This document shows positions 19,347 to 28,271 of a stretch of DNA of 64,000 nt, in pieces. Origin of the DNA: Gilvimarinus polysaccharolyticus (GTDB lineage Bacteria > Pseudomonadota > Gammaproteobacteria > Pseudomonadales > Cellvibrionaceae); contig NZ_LFIJ01000001.1 in the NCBI RefSeq assembly GCF_001187555.1, positions 1,328,169 to 1,392,168 on the forward strand. The letters are read 5' to 3'. The position numbers and the translations under genes are program-made. Each line of letters starts with the position of its first letter. Within the stretch, counting starts at the first letter, position 1. The notes below the pieces were generated by a model. The model was not told where the DNA came from. It did no database searches and saw nothing but the letters and a program-made list of their open reading frames with translations.

Positions 19347-19880
19347 TCAGTCGCCCAAAGAGAGCGATGAATCTAAACCGAATTCGCGGTGGATCTGCTC
19401 ACACCAGCGGTCAAGTCGCTCGGCGGTAAAATGCTCCTGCTGATCTTCATCGATAGCTAGACCAACAAACTGCCCATCAATTTCCGCCTTAGAGGCCTCG
19501 TATTCGTAACCTTCTATTGGCCAATAACCAATTCGCTCTGGGTTATGCCGGGCAATCACCTCATGCATCATTCCCATCGCATCTAAAAAGTAATCGCCAT
19601 AACCAAACTGATCACCTAGGCCAAATAACGCAATGGTTTTATCGCTAAAATCAATATCACCCAAATCGTCCCAAAACTCTTCCCAATCGGACTGGATCTG
19701 ACCAAAATCCCAAGTGGGAATACCCAGAATAATCCGCTCATACTGAGTAAATTCCAGCTGTGAGACGTCGGCAATATCATAAACATCAACCACGTCGGCA
19801 CCTAAACGTTTTTGAATTCGCTGTGCAACCGCCTGAGTATTACCCTCATCGCTGCCGTAAAAAAGCCCTATAATGGCCAC
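19347..19880 (-). CDS. fldB: Long-chain flavodoxin, FldB type
   Basis: This FMN electron carrier has 177 residues. The phosphate loop is GSDEGNTQAVA, and flavin-binding loops lie at GIPTWDFGQIQSDW and GLGDQFGYGDYFLDAMGMMH. These, with GYWPIEGYEYEASKAE and RLDRWCEQI, are closer to E. coli FldB than to FldA. The P-loop keeps the GSDxGNT form, with Glu at the variable position. It is divergent from the cpxRA-like operon. Its redox partner is not evident from neighbours. Confidence 0.88.
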   Translation of the reverse strand: MAIIGLFYGSDEGNTQAVAQRIQKRLGADVVDVYDIADVSQLEFTQYERIILGIPTWDFGQIQSDWEEFWDDLGDIDFSDKTIALFGLGDQFGYGDYFLDAMGMMHEVIARHNPERIGYWPIEGYEYEASKAEIDGQFVGLAIDEDQQEHFTAERLDRWCEQIHREFGLDSSLSLGD

Positions 19881-19978
19881 AGAAGTACCCTTATTAACAA
19901 ACGTTTTGATGAAAAATTGAAGCGGATTTTCCCAGCTATTTCAAAGTGGTGCAAGCGCCAAGCTTACTTGCAATAGAG

Positions 19979-19993
19979 GTTAAGAAAGGTTAA
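19979..19993 (+). promoter_or_regulatory. Cpx-box-like direct repeat
   Basis: GTTAA-N5-GTTAA (GTTAAGAAAGGTTAA) is a direct repeat with a 10-bp period, 104 nt before the response regulator gene. The CpxR consensus is GTAAA-N5-GTAAA, so each half differs by one base. It is a candidate autoregulation site for the adjacent OmpR-family regulator. Confidence 0.45.
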
Positions 19994-20097
19994 TAGTGAG
20001 AGTTAGCCATGACAGCACTGCTCCACTGTTGCACACTTGCGGCGGCGCTCATGGCGCCATGACTCCAAGCGCTATGATTAAACAGCATGAGGTTACG

Positions 20098-20823
20098 ATG
20101 ACAGCTATTTTACTGATTGACGACGACAAAGAACTCTCGGAGCTACTCCAGGAGTACCTCAGCTCAGAAGGCTTTAAAGTCAGCGCTGCCTACGATGGCG
20201 AGCAAGCATTGCTAATGGCTCGAGACAATCAGTACGACGCCATGATTCTTGACGTGATGCTGCCACGCCACAATGGCTTTGACGTCTTAAAAAAGCTGCG
20301 CCAAGAGCCTGATTTAGGCCAGCAAAATACACCAGTCATTATGCTAACCGCCAAAGGCGACACCATCGACCGCGTGATTGGCTTAGAAATTGGCGCCGAT
20401 GACTACCTCCCCAAACCTTGCGACCCTCGCGAGCTGGTGGCCCGTTTGCGCGCCGTATTGCGGCGCGTGACTAACAGCGCAAATAGCTTACCCGAAACCA
20501 GTGATCTGGAAGTGGACAACCTGCTACTGCAAATAGGGAGTCGCTCGGCTTTTTGGCAAGACGTACAACTGCCGCTAACCGGTACCGAGTTTAGCGTCTT
20601 AGAGCTATTAGTCCGTCAGGCCGGCCATGTTATTAGTAAGGATGAGCTGACCGAACAAGCATTGGGACGAAAATTAACCCCGTACGATCGTAGTATTGAT
20701 GTTCACGTCAGCAACATTCGCAAAAAACTTGCCAATGCCGGTGCTGCTAAAGATCAAATTATCAATGTCCGTGGTGCAGGCTACATGCTAACCCGTATGA
20801 GTGAAGTAGCACCACGCCCATGA
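20098..20823 (+). CDS. cpxR: CpxR-like response regulator
   Basis: This OmpR-family regulator has 241 residues, starting at ATG 20098 with GAGG 5 nt upstream; the open frame reaches back to 19996 without that support. The receiver domain has the acidic pocket DDD, phospho-acceptor Asp52 (ILDVMLP), and the switch Thr and Lys in MLTAKG and LPKPCDP. The C-terminal winged helix contains LTGTEFSVLELLV and LGRKLTPYDRSIDVHVSNIRKKL, closely like E. coli CpxR. It overlaps the kinase gene by 4 nt. An envelope-stress role is inferred from this resemblance. Confidence 0.9.
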   Translation: MTAILLIDDDKELSELLQEYLSSEGFKVSAAYDGEQALLMARDNQYDAMILDVMLPRHNGFDVLKKLRQEPDLGQQNTPVIMLTAKGDTIDRVIGLEIGADDYLPKPCDPRELVARLRAVLRRVTNSANSLPETSDLEVDNLLLQIGSRSAFWQDVQLPLTGTEFSVLELLVRQAGHVISKDELTEQALGRKLTPYDRSIDVHVSNIRKKLANAGAAKDQIINVRGAGYMLTRMSEVAPRP

Positions 20824-22232
20824 CTCGGCTTTATCTACGGGTTTTTCTCACGTTCTGGTGTATCACTGCGGTTATTATTGTTTCGACCAACGTGATCGTT
20901 TATTGGCGTGGGGACAACTCTGAAAACCCCCTACAACAACTGCGTGGCGGTCAAGAATACGAACCGGCGCAACGCTTCTTATTTCAAATGGCGGGCTCTA
21001 TTGTCAATCGCAACTCGGCGCAAGTGCTGGCCGATATGCGCGCCATGCCGGAGTGGAGTCGACAATATTTTTATATAGTCGACTCGCACAACGAAGACCT
21101 ACTAGGACGTACTCTGCCCGACGGAGTGCAGCACTTAATCCCTAAAATTAGCCCGACACATCCATTTAATAAAATAGTGGGCGACAACAATAAAACTTGG
21201 GGCCGGCACGTCACACTAAACGACGGCAAGAGCCTCAAAGTATTTACGATCTCCTCCGGTCACGGCTCCAAGTCTTCTGTCGACATTCTTTGGCAGTTGT
21301 TTATTAATAATATCTGGCCGTTATTACTGGCCTCTATTTTAGTCAGCGGCACCGCTTGCTTTTTTCTTGCCCGACATTTTGCTCACGGCTTATCCACCCT
21401 ACAAAAAGCCACTCGCAGTATCGCCAAAGGCGATTTAAGCGTGCGTATTAGCCAGCGTTTTAATAATCGGCGCGACGAAATTGCCTCGCTGGCGCACGAC
21501 TTTGACCACATGACCGAGCGACTGCAAAAGGCCATGGCGGAACAAAAGCGGCTCATTAAAGATGTCTCTCATGAACTGCGCACACCACTGGCCCGCCTAC
21601 AGGTAGCACTCGCGCTCGCCCAACAACGCAGTACCGGTGAGGTAGATCGCGAGCTCGCCCGTATTAAACAGGCGGCCGACTATCTTAACGACGTAATCAC
21701 CGACATTCTTGCACTCCCAGTGCTGGATGACGGCGGCTGGACGCTCGATGACACCACCGACATTGTCGCCCTACTTAATGCAGTGCACGACAGTCTGCAA
21801 CAAGAGGCAAGCCGGCGGGGAGCAACCCTACGGCTACAGCTATCGGTTGCCGACGCATTACTCGCGACCCACGGCAACATGCTGTATGGCGTGTTTGATA
21901 ACGTTATTCGCAACGCCTTACGCTACACCCCTCATGGCGGTGTCATCAGCACCGAGCTGACGCTAACCGAGACCGAATATTGGGTGCAAATTAAAGATAC
22001 AGGCCCGGGTGTCCCAGAGGACCAACTCAGTGACATATTCCAACCCTTTTATCGTACCGATCAAGCCCGTGATCGAGAAAGCGGCGGTTACGGCTTAGGG
22101 CTCGCCATAGCGCAACGCACGGTCGCCCTACACAAAGGCAGTATAAAAGCCGAAAACCTTACCGAAGGCGGTTTATGCGTCACAATTATGCTGCCCTTGG
22201 GTTCGGCAAACATCGATACTGCCGATTATTAA
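20820..22232 (+). CDS. cpxA: CpxA-like sensor histidine kinase
   Basis: This inner-membrane kinase of 470 residues is coupled to the CpxR-like regulator (ATGA overlap). A first membrane helix lies at about residues 9-28, a periplasmic domain at about 30-162, and a second helix at about 163-184. HAMP follows (LQKATRSIAKGDLSVRI), then the H-box with His251 (KDVSHELRTPLARLQ). N-, G1- and G2-box elements include NVIRNALRYTP, DTGPGVPEDQ and GYGLGLAIAQR. The TPLARLQ H-box and the domain layout match CpxA. No cpxP gene is adjacent. Confidence 0.9.
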   Translation: MTRLYLRVFLTFWCITAVIIVSTNVIVYWRGDNSENPLQQLRGGQEYEPAQRFLFQMAGSIVNRNSAQVLADMRAMPEWSRQYFYIVDSHNEDLLGRTLPDGVQHLIPKISPTHPFNKIVGDNNKTWGRHVTLNDGKSLKVFTISSGHGSKSSVDILWQLFINNIWPLLLASILVSGTACFFLARHFAHGLSTLQKATRSIAKGDLSVRISQRFNNRRDEIASLAHDFDHMTERLQKAMAEQKRLIKDVSHELRTPLARLQVALALAQQRSTGEVDRELARIKQAADYLNDVITDILALPVLDDGGWTLDDTTDIVALLNAVHDSLQQEASRRGATLRLQLSVADALLATHGNMLYGVFDNVIRNALRYTPHGGVISTELTLTETEYWVQIKDTGPGVPEDQLSDIFQPFYRTDQARDRESGGYGLGLAIAQRTVALHKGSIKAENLTEGGLCVTIMLPLGSANIDTADY

Positions 22233-22256
22233 CCTCGCGCACCCTCCTCGCAATAC

Positions 22257-22296
22257 TGGCGGCAAAGATTTGACTTACGGCAACAATCTGCCGCCA
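22257..22296 (+). terminator. Putative terminator after cpxA-like gene
   Basis: Arms TGGCGGCA (22257-22264) and TGCCGCCA (22289-22296) pair perfectly. An inner GATT/AATC extends the stem after a 2-nt bulge. A short AACTTTAAAA follows rather than a strong T-run, so termination efficiency is uncertain. Confidence 0.4.
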
Positions 22297-22485
22297 AACT
22301 TTAAAATTACTGACAAAAAACCGACACTCAAAACATGCTTTGCCACCCCAAAAACACGCTAAGCAACTGTTTTATATAAAAATAAATTAATGTTTTAATC
22401 TCTGGCACAAAAATCGCAATAACCGTCACAGTAACCATTAACGGCAAGCTAGGCACATCGCTTAGCAGGAACTGGGCGCACAATT

Positions 22486-23439
22486 ATGCGAGATCTGTCC
22501 TCAATCGGTAGTACCGAGGCACTGACCAACAGCTCACAGATCGGCGATCTCGCCAACGAGCTGCTGCAGCTGCGTACAAAGCTGGCTCATGCACTCCAGA
22601 CTTCACTGGACACCAGCACGCTCATCGGTTTGTTTTTCAAGCATTCGCAAAACATGATCGCCTATAACGGGCTACGTTTTGTCAGCCAGCTCGAAAACGT
22701 TGAACCTATTAATTTTGGCCGTCATGCCACCCACCAATGCCATTACACTATGCGTTTACCCAATCACTACTTGGGTGACATAACGTTCTACCGGCGCCAT
22801 CGCTTTAGCGACGAGGAACAGCAAACCCTTGAAACGCTACTGGCCTCCCTCGCATTTCCATTGCGTAACGCTCAGCAGTACCACGATGCTCTAAAGCTTG
22901 CACTTATCGACCCACTGACCCATGTTGGCAATCGATCAGCGCTTGATACCGCGCTCGAGCGGGAGCGACAGCTATTAATGCGTAAAGGTGAGCCGTTTGC
23001 TCTAATTTTGCTCGATATTGATCTTTTTAAGCAGATTAACGATCGACATGGTCATCGCCGAGGCGATGAAGTCATTTGCGCTGTGGCTGACACAATAACC
23101 CAAGTCAGTCGTGGCACCGATATGACGTTCCGCTACGGTGGAGAGGAGTTTGCGCTACTGTTGAGTGGTACCGGTGCTGCCGGTGCATTGATTACCGCCG
23201 AGCGGTTAAGACGAGCAATAGAAGCAATTTGTATTGCCCACGACGAGACGGTTATTCGACCAACGGTAAGTTTAGGTGTGACGGCTTGCTTGGATGCCAA
23301 CGAAGCTGTTGGCCGAGTGATTGATCGCGCGGATCTTGCCTTGTATCGAGCCAAAGCTGCCGGCCGTAACCGCAGTAGCTGCGAGCCACCCAACCCCGAG
23401 ATGTCAGCGCTAATGAGTGTCGCCGAGTGCCAACACTAA
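22486..23439 (+). CDS. GGDEF diguanylate cyclase
   Basis: This protein makes c-di-GMP from GTP. It has 317 residues: an N-terminal helical and GAF-like sensory part (residues about 20-135, no membrane helix) and a GGDEF domain from about 140. The active site is RYGGEEF (216-222) and LDIDLFKQINDRHGH binds metal and GTP. The inhibitory I-site RGTD (209-212) lies exactly five residues before GGEEF, so product feedback inhibition is likely. AGGA precedes the ATG. It is downstream of the cpxA-like gene but separated by 253 nt. Confidence 0.93.
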   Translation: MRDLSSIGSTEALTNSSQIGDLANELLQLRTKLAHALQTSLDTSTLIGLFFKHSQNMIAYNGLRFVSQLENVEPINFGRHATHQCHYTMRLPNHYLGDITFYRRHRFSDEEQQTLETLLASLAFPLRNAQQYHDALKLALIDPLTHVGNRSALDTALERERQLLMRKGEPFALILLDIDLFKQINDRHGHRRGDEVICAVADTITQVSRGTDMTFRYGGEEFALLLSGTGAAGALITAERLRRAIEAICIAHDETVIRPTVSLGVTACLDANEAVGRVIDRADLALYRAKAAGRNRSSCEPPNPEMSALMSVAECQH

Positions 23440-23443
23440 AGAA

Positions 23444-23470
23444 ACTTACGCAGCAGTTGTCTGCGTAAGT
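23444..23470. terminator. Terminator hairpin between GGDEF gene and rluB
   Basis: A perfect 10-bp stem, ACTTACGCAG (23444-23453) with CTGCGTAAGT (23461-23470), has a 7-nt loop. It lies between convergent genes. On the minus strand it is followed by TTTCTTT, so it is best placed to end rluB transcription, and may serve both. Confidence 0.6.
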
Positions 23471-23502
23471 GCGTCTCTTAGCTTGCGCCTGTTAATTGTT
23501 GC

Positions 23503-24420
23503 TTAGCGACGCGGGCCTTTCTTTAAACGAGATGGCTTGCGTCCTTTACCCGCACGTAATTTACGCTCGTGGCGCTCACGTACAGCCGTTGCTTCACGAC
23601 TCGATTTGGGTTTAGTGATGCGTTCAGACTCGAGCCCTGCGGTCTGGCACAAGTCGGCAATTTCGCGGTAATCGAGTTCCAACCATTGCCCTACACGCAC
23701 GTGTGATGGAATAAAAATATTACCGTATCGAACCCGCTTTAATCGGCTTACACGTACGCCCTGGCTCTCCCACAAGCGCCGCACTTCACGATTACGCCCT
23801 TCCATAACAACGCAATAAAACCAGCGATTACGCGACTCACCCGCACCATCAACAATGTCGGTAAAGCGCGCCACACCGTCGTCCAGCATTACCCCATCGA
23901 TTAAACGCTTACGCATAGCATCATCGACATCGCCCTGAATTCGTACCAGGTATTCACGGTCAATAACCGACGAAGGGTGCATTAATTTATTAGCCAAATC
24001 ACCATCGTTGGTAAATAACAGTAACCCGCTGGTATTAAAATCCAATCGACCGACCGATATCCAGCGCTCACCTGAAATTTTAGGCAGTGCTTGATAAACC
24101 GTACGACGGCCTTCTGGGTCTTGCCGTGAACAGATTTCGCCTTCGGGCTTGTTGTATAAAATAACACGTCGTTTGGATGTGTCTTTTTGCCCTGATACGG
24201 GCTTGCCGCGCAGCGTGATTTTATCGCTCTCAGTGACCCGATCGCCCAGTGATGCGGTGCGGTCGTTGACACTCACCTCACCCGCCGATATTGCGCGCTC
24301 CATTTCACGGCGCGAACCACAGCCGGCACGAGCCAGCACTTTTTGCAGTTTTTCGTCGACCGGCGGTGCTGCAACAGCGTCCGCCTCGGGTGGGATCTGA
24401 TCTGGTGTTCGTTTTGCCAT
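23503..24420 (-). CDS. rluB: 23S rRNA pseudouridine-2605 synthase RluB
   Basis: RluB isomerises U2605 of 23S rRNA. The product has 305 residues. An S4 RNA-binding domain (KLQKVLARAGCGSRREMERAI, residues about 23-80) precedes the RsuA/RluB-type catalytic domain. The catalytic Asp is in VGRLDFNTSGLLLFTNDG, and NREVRRLWESQGV is conserved. A strongly basic tail (about residues 265-305, rich in Lys and Arg) fits rRNA binding. It lies downstream of scpB, a common order in gammaproteobacteria. Confidence 0.95.
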   Translation of the reverse strand: MAKRTPDQIPPEADAVAAPPVDEKLQKVLARAGCGSRREMERAISAGEVSVNDRTASLGDRVTESDKITLRGKPVSGQKDTSKRRVILYNKPEGEICSRQDPEGRRTVYQALPKISGERWISVGRLDFNTSGLLLFTNDGDLANKLMHPSSVIDREYLVRIQGDVDDAMRKRLIDGVMLDDGVARFTDIVDGAGESRNRWFYCVVMEGRNREVRRLWESQGVRVSRLKRVRYGNIFIPSHVRVGQWLELDYREIADLCQTAGLESERITKPKSSREATAVRERHERKLRAGKGRKPSRLKKGPRR

Positions 24421-24455
24421 AATTAATTCGCTGGGTAGGCGCCGCAGGCTTAAGC

Positions 24456-25436
24456 CTAGTGGTCGCGCTCTTGTGTGTCAGTAAAATCGGTATGTACGCT
24501 ATCGCTCGTCTCATCGTCGCCAACCTGCTGCTGATTTACATCTGCAAGGTCATCATCCGACTCATCTATAATGGCTGCATCAGCTTGCGGCATTAGCGTT
24601 TGCGCAAACTCTTGATTGCTATCATCGTTGTTTTCTAGATCCCTACTGAGATCATCGTTTTGAACGATTTCTTGCTCAGCAGTACTTGCGTCCAACTCGT
24701 TTGACTCAAAGTCGCTCAAACTAGATTCGTTTAAGTCAGAATCACTCGACTCAAATGCACTCGCTGCAAAATCATCTTCCGCATCAAGATCCGCCAGAGC
24801 TTTATCTTCGCTGTCAATTTCATTTTCATCAACTAAATCGTCAGCGTCTTCGGCTGTAATCGACGCGCCCAATACTTCACCTAAATCTAGCTCGCTGTTT
24901 AACTCGTCTAAATCGCGAATCTCACTTAAGGTTGGTAATTCATCCAAACTTTTTAAATTAAAATAATCAAGAAATCCACGTGTGGTTGCGTACAGCGATG
25001 GCCGGCCCGGAACGTCCCGCTGCCCGACCACCTTTACCCATTCGCGCTCAACTAATGTTCTAATAATGTGCGAGCTGACCGCCACACCTCGGATCTCTTC
25101 AATATCGCCACGGGTAATCGGTTGCCGGTAAGCAATAAGCGCTAAAGTCTCAAGCGAAGCACGCGAGTATTTTTGCGCCTTTTCTTCCCACAAGCGGTTA
25201 ATCCAAGGGGCCAACTCTTCACGCACTTGCAAGCGCCAGCCACTGGCCACCTGTTTAAGTTCAAACCCACGACCGCCGCACGCTTCGGCAATGGCTGCTA
25301 ACGCCGCGTCAAAGGCTTCATTATCCGGCATTTCGTCTTCGTCAAACAGACTCATCAAGCGTTTGACGGTAAGCGGCTCGGTGGCAGCCAACAAGGCGCC
25401 CTCTACGATCGCTTGTAATTGTTCGTTCGCTATCAT
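24456..25436 (-). CDS. scpB: Segregation and condensation protein B with acidic tail
   Basis: ScpB is the kite subunit of the Smc-ScpAB condensin-like complex. Residues 1-185 form the usual double winged-helix domain (EGALLAATEPLTVKRL, ALIAYRQPITRGDIEEIRGVAVSSHIIRTLVERE). The remaining 140 or so residues are a highly acidic, low-complexity tail rich in Asp, Glu and Ser, so the 326-residue protein is much longer than Bacillus ScpB (197). Such tails occur in other gammaproteobacteria but this one is long. It overlaps the scpA stop by one base. Confidence 0.93.
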   Translation of the reverse strand: MIANEQLQAIVEGALLAATEPLTVKRLMSLFDEDEMPDNEAFDAALAAIAEACGGRGFELKQVASGWRLQVREELAPWINRLWEEKAQKYSRASLETLALIAYRQPITRGDIEEIRGVAVSSHIIRTLVEREWVKVVGQRDVPGRPSLYATTRGFLDYFNLKSLDELPTLSEIRDLDELNSELDLGEVLGASITAEDADDLVDENEIDSEDKALADLDAEDDFAASAFESSDSDLNESSLSDFESNELDASTAEQEIVQNDDLSRDLENNDDSNQEFAQTLMPQADAAIIDESDDDLADVNQQQVGDDETSDSVHTDFTDTQERDH

Positions 25437-26371
25437 TATTGTGTTCTTGCCTTAACGTGTATCGGGCCAAAGCTTTCACTCTGGACGATTTCAACCAGTG
25501 ATTCTTTAATCAACTCCATAATAGCCAAAAAGGTTACCACAACCCCCAGCCGGCCTTCCTCTACGGTAAATAGACTTACAAAAGGCATAAATTTTTGCCC
25601 CGCAAGTCGCTCCATCACTTGGGTCATACGCTCGCGAGTAGAGAGCCGCTCTTTTTCTACATGGTGACTTTCAAACATATCGGCACGACGCAACACTTCA
25701 GACAGGGCCAATAGCAACTCTTGCAGTTCAACCTCTGGATCTGGCCGAGTTAGCTTGCGATCGGGCGGTTCGGCATTGGCAACAAACACATCGCGACCAA
25801 CCCGTGGCAATTCGTCAATATCTTGGGCTGCTGTTTTAAAACGTTCGTATTCTTGCAGGCGACGAATCAGAGAGGCGCGCGGATCTTCACCCTCCTCCTC
25901 TTCAATAACGCTGCGCGGCAGCAGCATGCGCGATTTAATCTCGGCCAACATGGCGGCCATTACCAAATACTCGGCGGCCAGCTCAAAATGGTCGGCGTCC
26001 ATTAAATCGACATACGCCATGTACTGAGAGGTAATCTCAGACACATCGATTTCCAAAATATCTAAATTCTGGCGTCTAATAAGGTACAGCAGTAAATCTA
26101 GCGGTCCCTCAAATGCCTCGAGAAACACCTCAAGAGCATCCGGCGGGATATAAAGATCTTTCGGCAGCTCGGTATAGGCTTTGCCTTGCACCATGGCAAA
26201 GGGCATTTCGGTTTGGTTGGGGGCCGCGCTGAGCGTCTCATCGGCCGCCAATAATTGGGGAGTTTCAGGCACCGCTCCGGCTGAAACCGCGCCACTATCA
26301 CGCGACTCGACATCTTGCGTTTGTGGGTCTTGGGCTTCGAGCAGTTCGGGATCTTGGTTTTGGTTATTCAC
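25436..26371 (-). CDS. scpA: Segregation and condensation protein A
   Basis: ScpA is the kleisin that bridges the Smc heads. The start is put at GTG 26371, which has GGGGAGG 5 nt upstream; an upstream TTG at 26395 lacks a site. This gives 311 residues. After a non-conserved acidic N-terminal stretch (about 75 residues) comes the kleisin signature FEGPLDLLLYLIRRQNLDIL, then ITSQYMAYVDLM and LVMAAMLAEIKSRMLLP. The C-terminal winged helix ends near LGVVVTFLAIMELIKE. It is in an operon with scpB. Confidence 0.95.
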   Translation of the reverse strand: MNNQNQDPELLEAQDPQTQDVESRDSGAVSAGAVPETPQLLAADETLSAAPNQTEMPFAMVQGKAYTELPKDLYIPPDALEVFLEAFEGPLDLLLYLIRRQNLDILEIDVSEITSQYMAYVDLMDADHFELAAEYLVMAAMLAEIKSRMLLPRSVIEEEEGEDPRASLIRRLQEYERFKTAAQDIDELPRVGRDVFVANAEPPDRKLTRPDPEVELQELLLALSEVLRRADMFESHHVEKERLSTRERMTQVMERLAGQKFMPFVSLFTVEEGRLGVVVTFLAIMELIKESLVEIVQSESFGPIHVKARTQ

Positions 26372-26482
26372 ACAAGCCTCCCCTGTGTCCGGCAACGATA
26401 TTGCACGCGGTTACCAACCCGAACGCAATGTTTGCGGCATTATAGAGAGGAACCGACGCGGTGGACAGCGACATTAGCACAC

Positions 26483-27109
26483 TCAATCGGTTAATAGGGT
26501 CGAAAAATCGCCCTTACCTTGCCGAATAAGCTCAGGAGTACCCTCGGTTAGATCGACTACGGTGGTCGGCTCTAGACCGCAGTAGCCGCCATCAATAATC
26601 AACTCGACCTGATGCTCCAATAAATCGCGAATATCATATGGGTCGGTTAACGGGTACTCATCGCCAGGCAATAACAATGTACTGCTCATGAGCGGCTCGT
26701 TGAGCGCCTCTAATAATGCTAGCGCGATGGGGTTATCGGGCACACGTAAACCAATGGTTTTACGCTTAGGGTGGCGCAAACGCCTAGGCACCTCTGCGGT
26801 GCCCTCTAAGATAAAGGTGTAAGGGCCTGGAGTGTGCGCTTTAAGTAAACGAAACACTTGATTATCGACCCGTGCGTAAGTGGCGATTTCTGATAAATCG
26901 CGGCACATTAGGGTGAAGTTGTGGTGCTTATCAAGTTGACGCATCGCGCGAATACGATCGATGGCGGTTTTATCGCCAATATGGCAGCCCAGCGCATAGG
27001 CTGAATCGGTTGGGTAAGCCACAATTCCGCCACGCTGAATAATATCGACCGCCTGAGAAATTAATCGCGCCTGAGGCGTTTCGGGGTGTATCTGAAAAAA
27101 TTGTGCCAC
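26483..27109 (-). CDS. yciO: Sua5/YciO/YrdC family protein, YciO type
   Basis: This 208-residue protein starts at GTG 27109, supported by AAAGGA 8 nt upstream and by the E. coli YciO length of 206. A longer open frame reaches 27313 but would overlap the upstream gene. The dsRNA- and nucleotide-binding fold shows GGIVAYPTDSAYALGCHIGD, KTIGLRVPDNPIALALL and LIIDGG. It lacks the C-terminal Sua5 domain. TsaC/Sua5 relatives make threonylcarbamoyl-AMP for tRNA t6A; whether YciO proteins do so is unsettled. It sits upstream of scpA. Confidence 0.88.
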   Translation of the reverse strand: MAQFFQIHPETPQARLISQAVDIIQRGGIVAYPTDSAYALGCHIGDKTAIDRIRAMRQLDKHHNFTLMCRDLSEIATYARVDNQVFRLLKAHTPGPYTFILEGTAEVPRRLRHPKRKTIGLRVPDNPIALALLEALNEPLMSSTLLLPGDEYPLTDPYDIRDLLEHQVELIIDGGYCGLEPTTVVDLTEGTPELIRQGKGDFSTLLTD

Positions 27110-27209
27110 TGAACTGTCCTTTGTTGCTAACGATGGGGCCTCGCGGCTCGATCCTGTGTCATTATAATTTTCACTGCTGTAACTTACAAATATCTCATTC
27201 GCACTCGCG

Positions 27210-28064
27210 TTACTCGCCGCCGGCGGCACTTGCCAACTCAGGCCACAATGACCAAATCGGGCGCGCATTAACGGGCATAGACTCAAACCGCCCCAGCTCT
27301 TGCCAAATACCACCGGGGCGATGAAAATCGCTACCGCAAGAACTAGTCAAGTCTAAATCATTGGCAAGTGCGGCCAAATCGCGCGCTAAACCAGAGGGTT
27401 GATAACCGCTTATCACCTCAATAGCCTCGCCGCCTGCGGCCGCAAAATCGGTCGCTAAGGCCCGCAGTTTAGTACGCGTTAAACGGTATTTAGCCGGATG
27501 AGCTAACACCGCCACCCCACCCGCGGCACGTATAATAGCGATAATTTCATCTAAAGGCGGCCACTGCTGTTTAATATCGCCAACTTTGCCTGCGCCTAAA
27601 TATTTTTTAAAAGCGCTGGCAACAGATTTAACCAGACCATCGTCTACCAGCAACTGAGCAAAATGCGGGCGGCCAATTTGTGCCCCGCAAGCAAGCTCGG
27701 TGGCACGCTGATAGACATCCTTAGCCCCAAGCTTTTCTAGACGACCAGCAATAGTCAGATTGCGATCTATCCGCGCCTGTTGTTGTGCCGCAATGGCTTG
27801 CAGTAGCTCAGGGCTAGCGGTATCTAACCCCAGCCCCACAACATGTACACCGATTTTGCCCCAGCGGGTAGAGAACTCAATGCCATTAATCAGTGTCATA
27901 CCTTCGCGCATGGCCGCGCATCGCGCACGCGCCAAACCTTCTATGGTGTCGTGATCGGTCAGCGCTATAACGTCTAACCCGGCCTCTTTAGCGCGACTCA
28001 CTAGCGCCTCTGGCGTCAATTCGCCGTCGGAGCAGTTGCTGTGCATGTGCAAATCAATCTTCAA
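27210..28064 (-). CDS. rnm: PHP-domain 5'-3' exoribonuclease (RNase AM / YciV)
   Basis: This 284-residue metal-dependent phosphoesterase starts at TTG 28064, with GAGG 6 nt upstream. The PHP metal-binding motifs are DLHMHSNCSDGELTPE, ALTDHDTIEG, NGIEFST, AVLAHPAKYRL, and GSDFHRPG near the C-terminus. The E. coli homologue YciV (RNase AM, Rnm) trims 5' ends of rRNAs and degrades short RNA and DNA 5'-3'. The gene is commonly placed before yciO, as here, with a 100-nt gap. All expected His and Asp ligands appear present. Confidence 0.9.
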   Translation of the reverse strand: MKIDLHMHSNCSDGELTPEALVSRAKEAGLDVIALTDHDTIEGLARARCAAMREGMTLINGIEFSTRWGKIGVHVVGLGLDTASPELLQAIAAQQQARIDRNLTIAGRLEKLGAKDVYQRATELACGAQIGRPHFAQLLVDDGLVKSVASAFKKYLGAGKVGDIKQQWPPLDEIIAIIRAAGGVAVLAHPAKYRLTRTKLRALATDFAAAGGEAIEVISGYQPSGLARDLAALANDLDLTSSCGSDFHRPGGIWQELGRFESMPVNARPIWSLWPELASAAGGE

Positions 28065-28271
28065 GCCGAACCTCGATCAACATTAAGAGTATGAATACCG
28101 TATAATCGCATTTTTAAGCTTTGACCGCTGCATATATAAAGCGGTTACAACACCAACACTGTGGCCATAACACCACAGTATTAACAACAGACATTGGCGC
28201 TGGCACTCTAATAGTGCTTAGCAACCTTATTTTTAGCAGCCCACAATCGGCAAAAGGCGGACACTTTTAGT

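Noticed and set aside
27110-27313. N-terminal extension of the YciO-type protein
   Set aside because: It would overlap the PHP-domain gene, adds residues absent from the family, and ignores the well-placed AAAGGA before GTG 27109.
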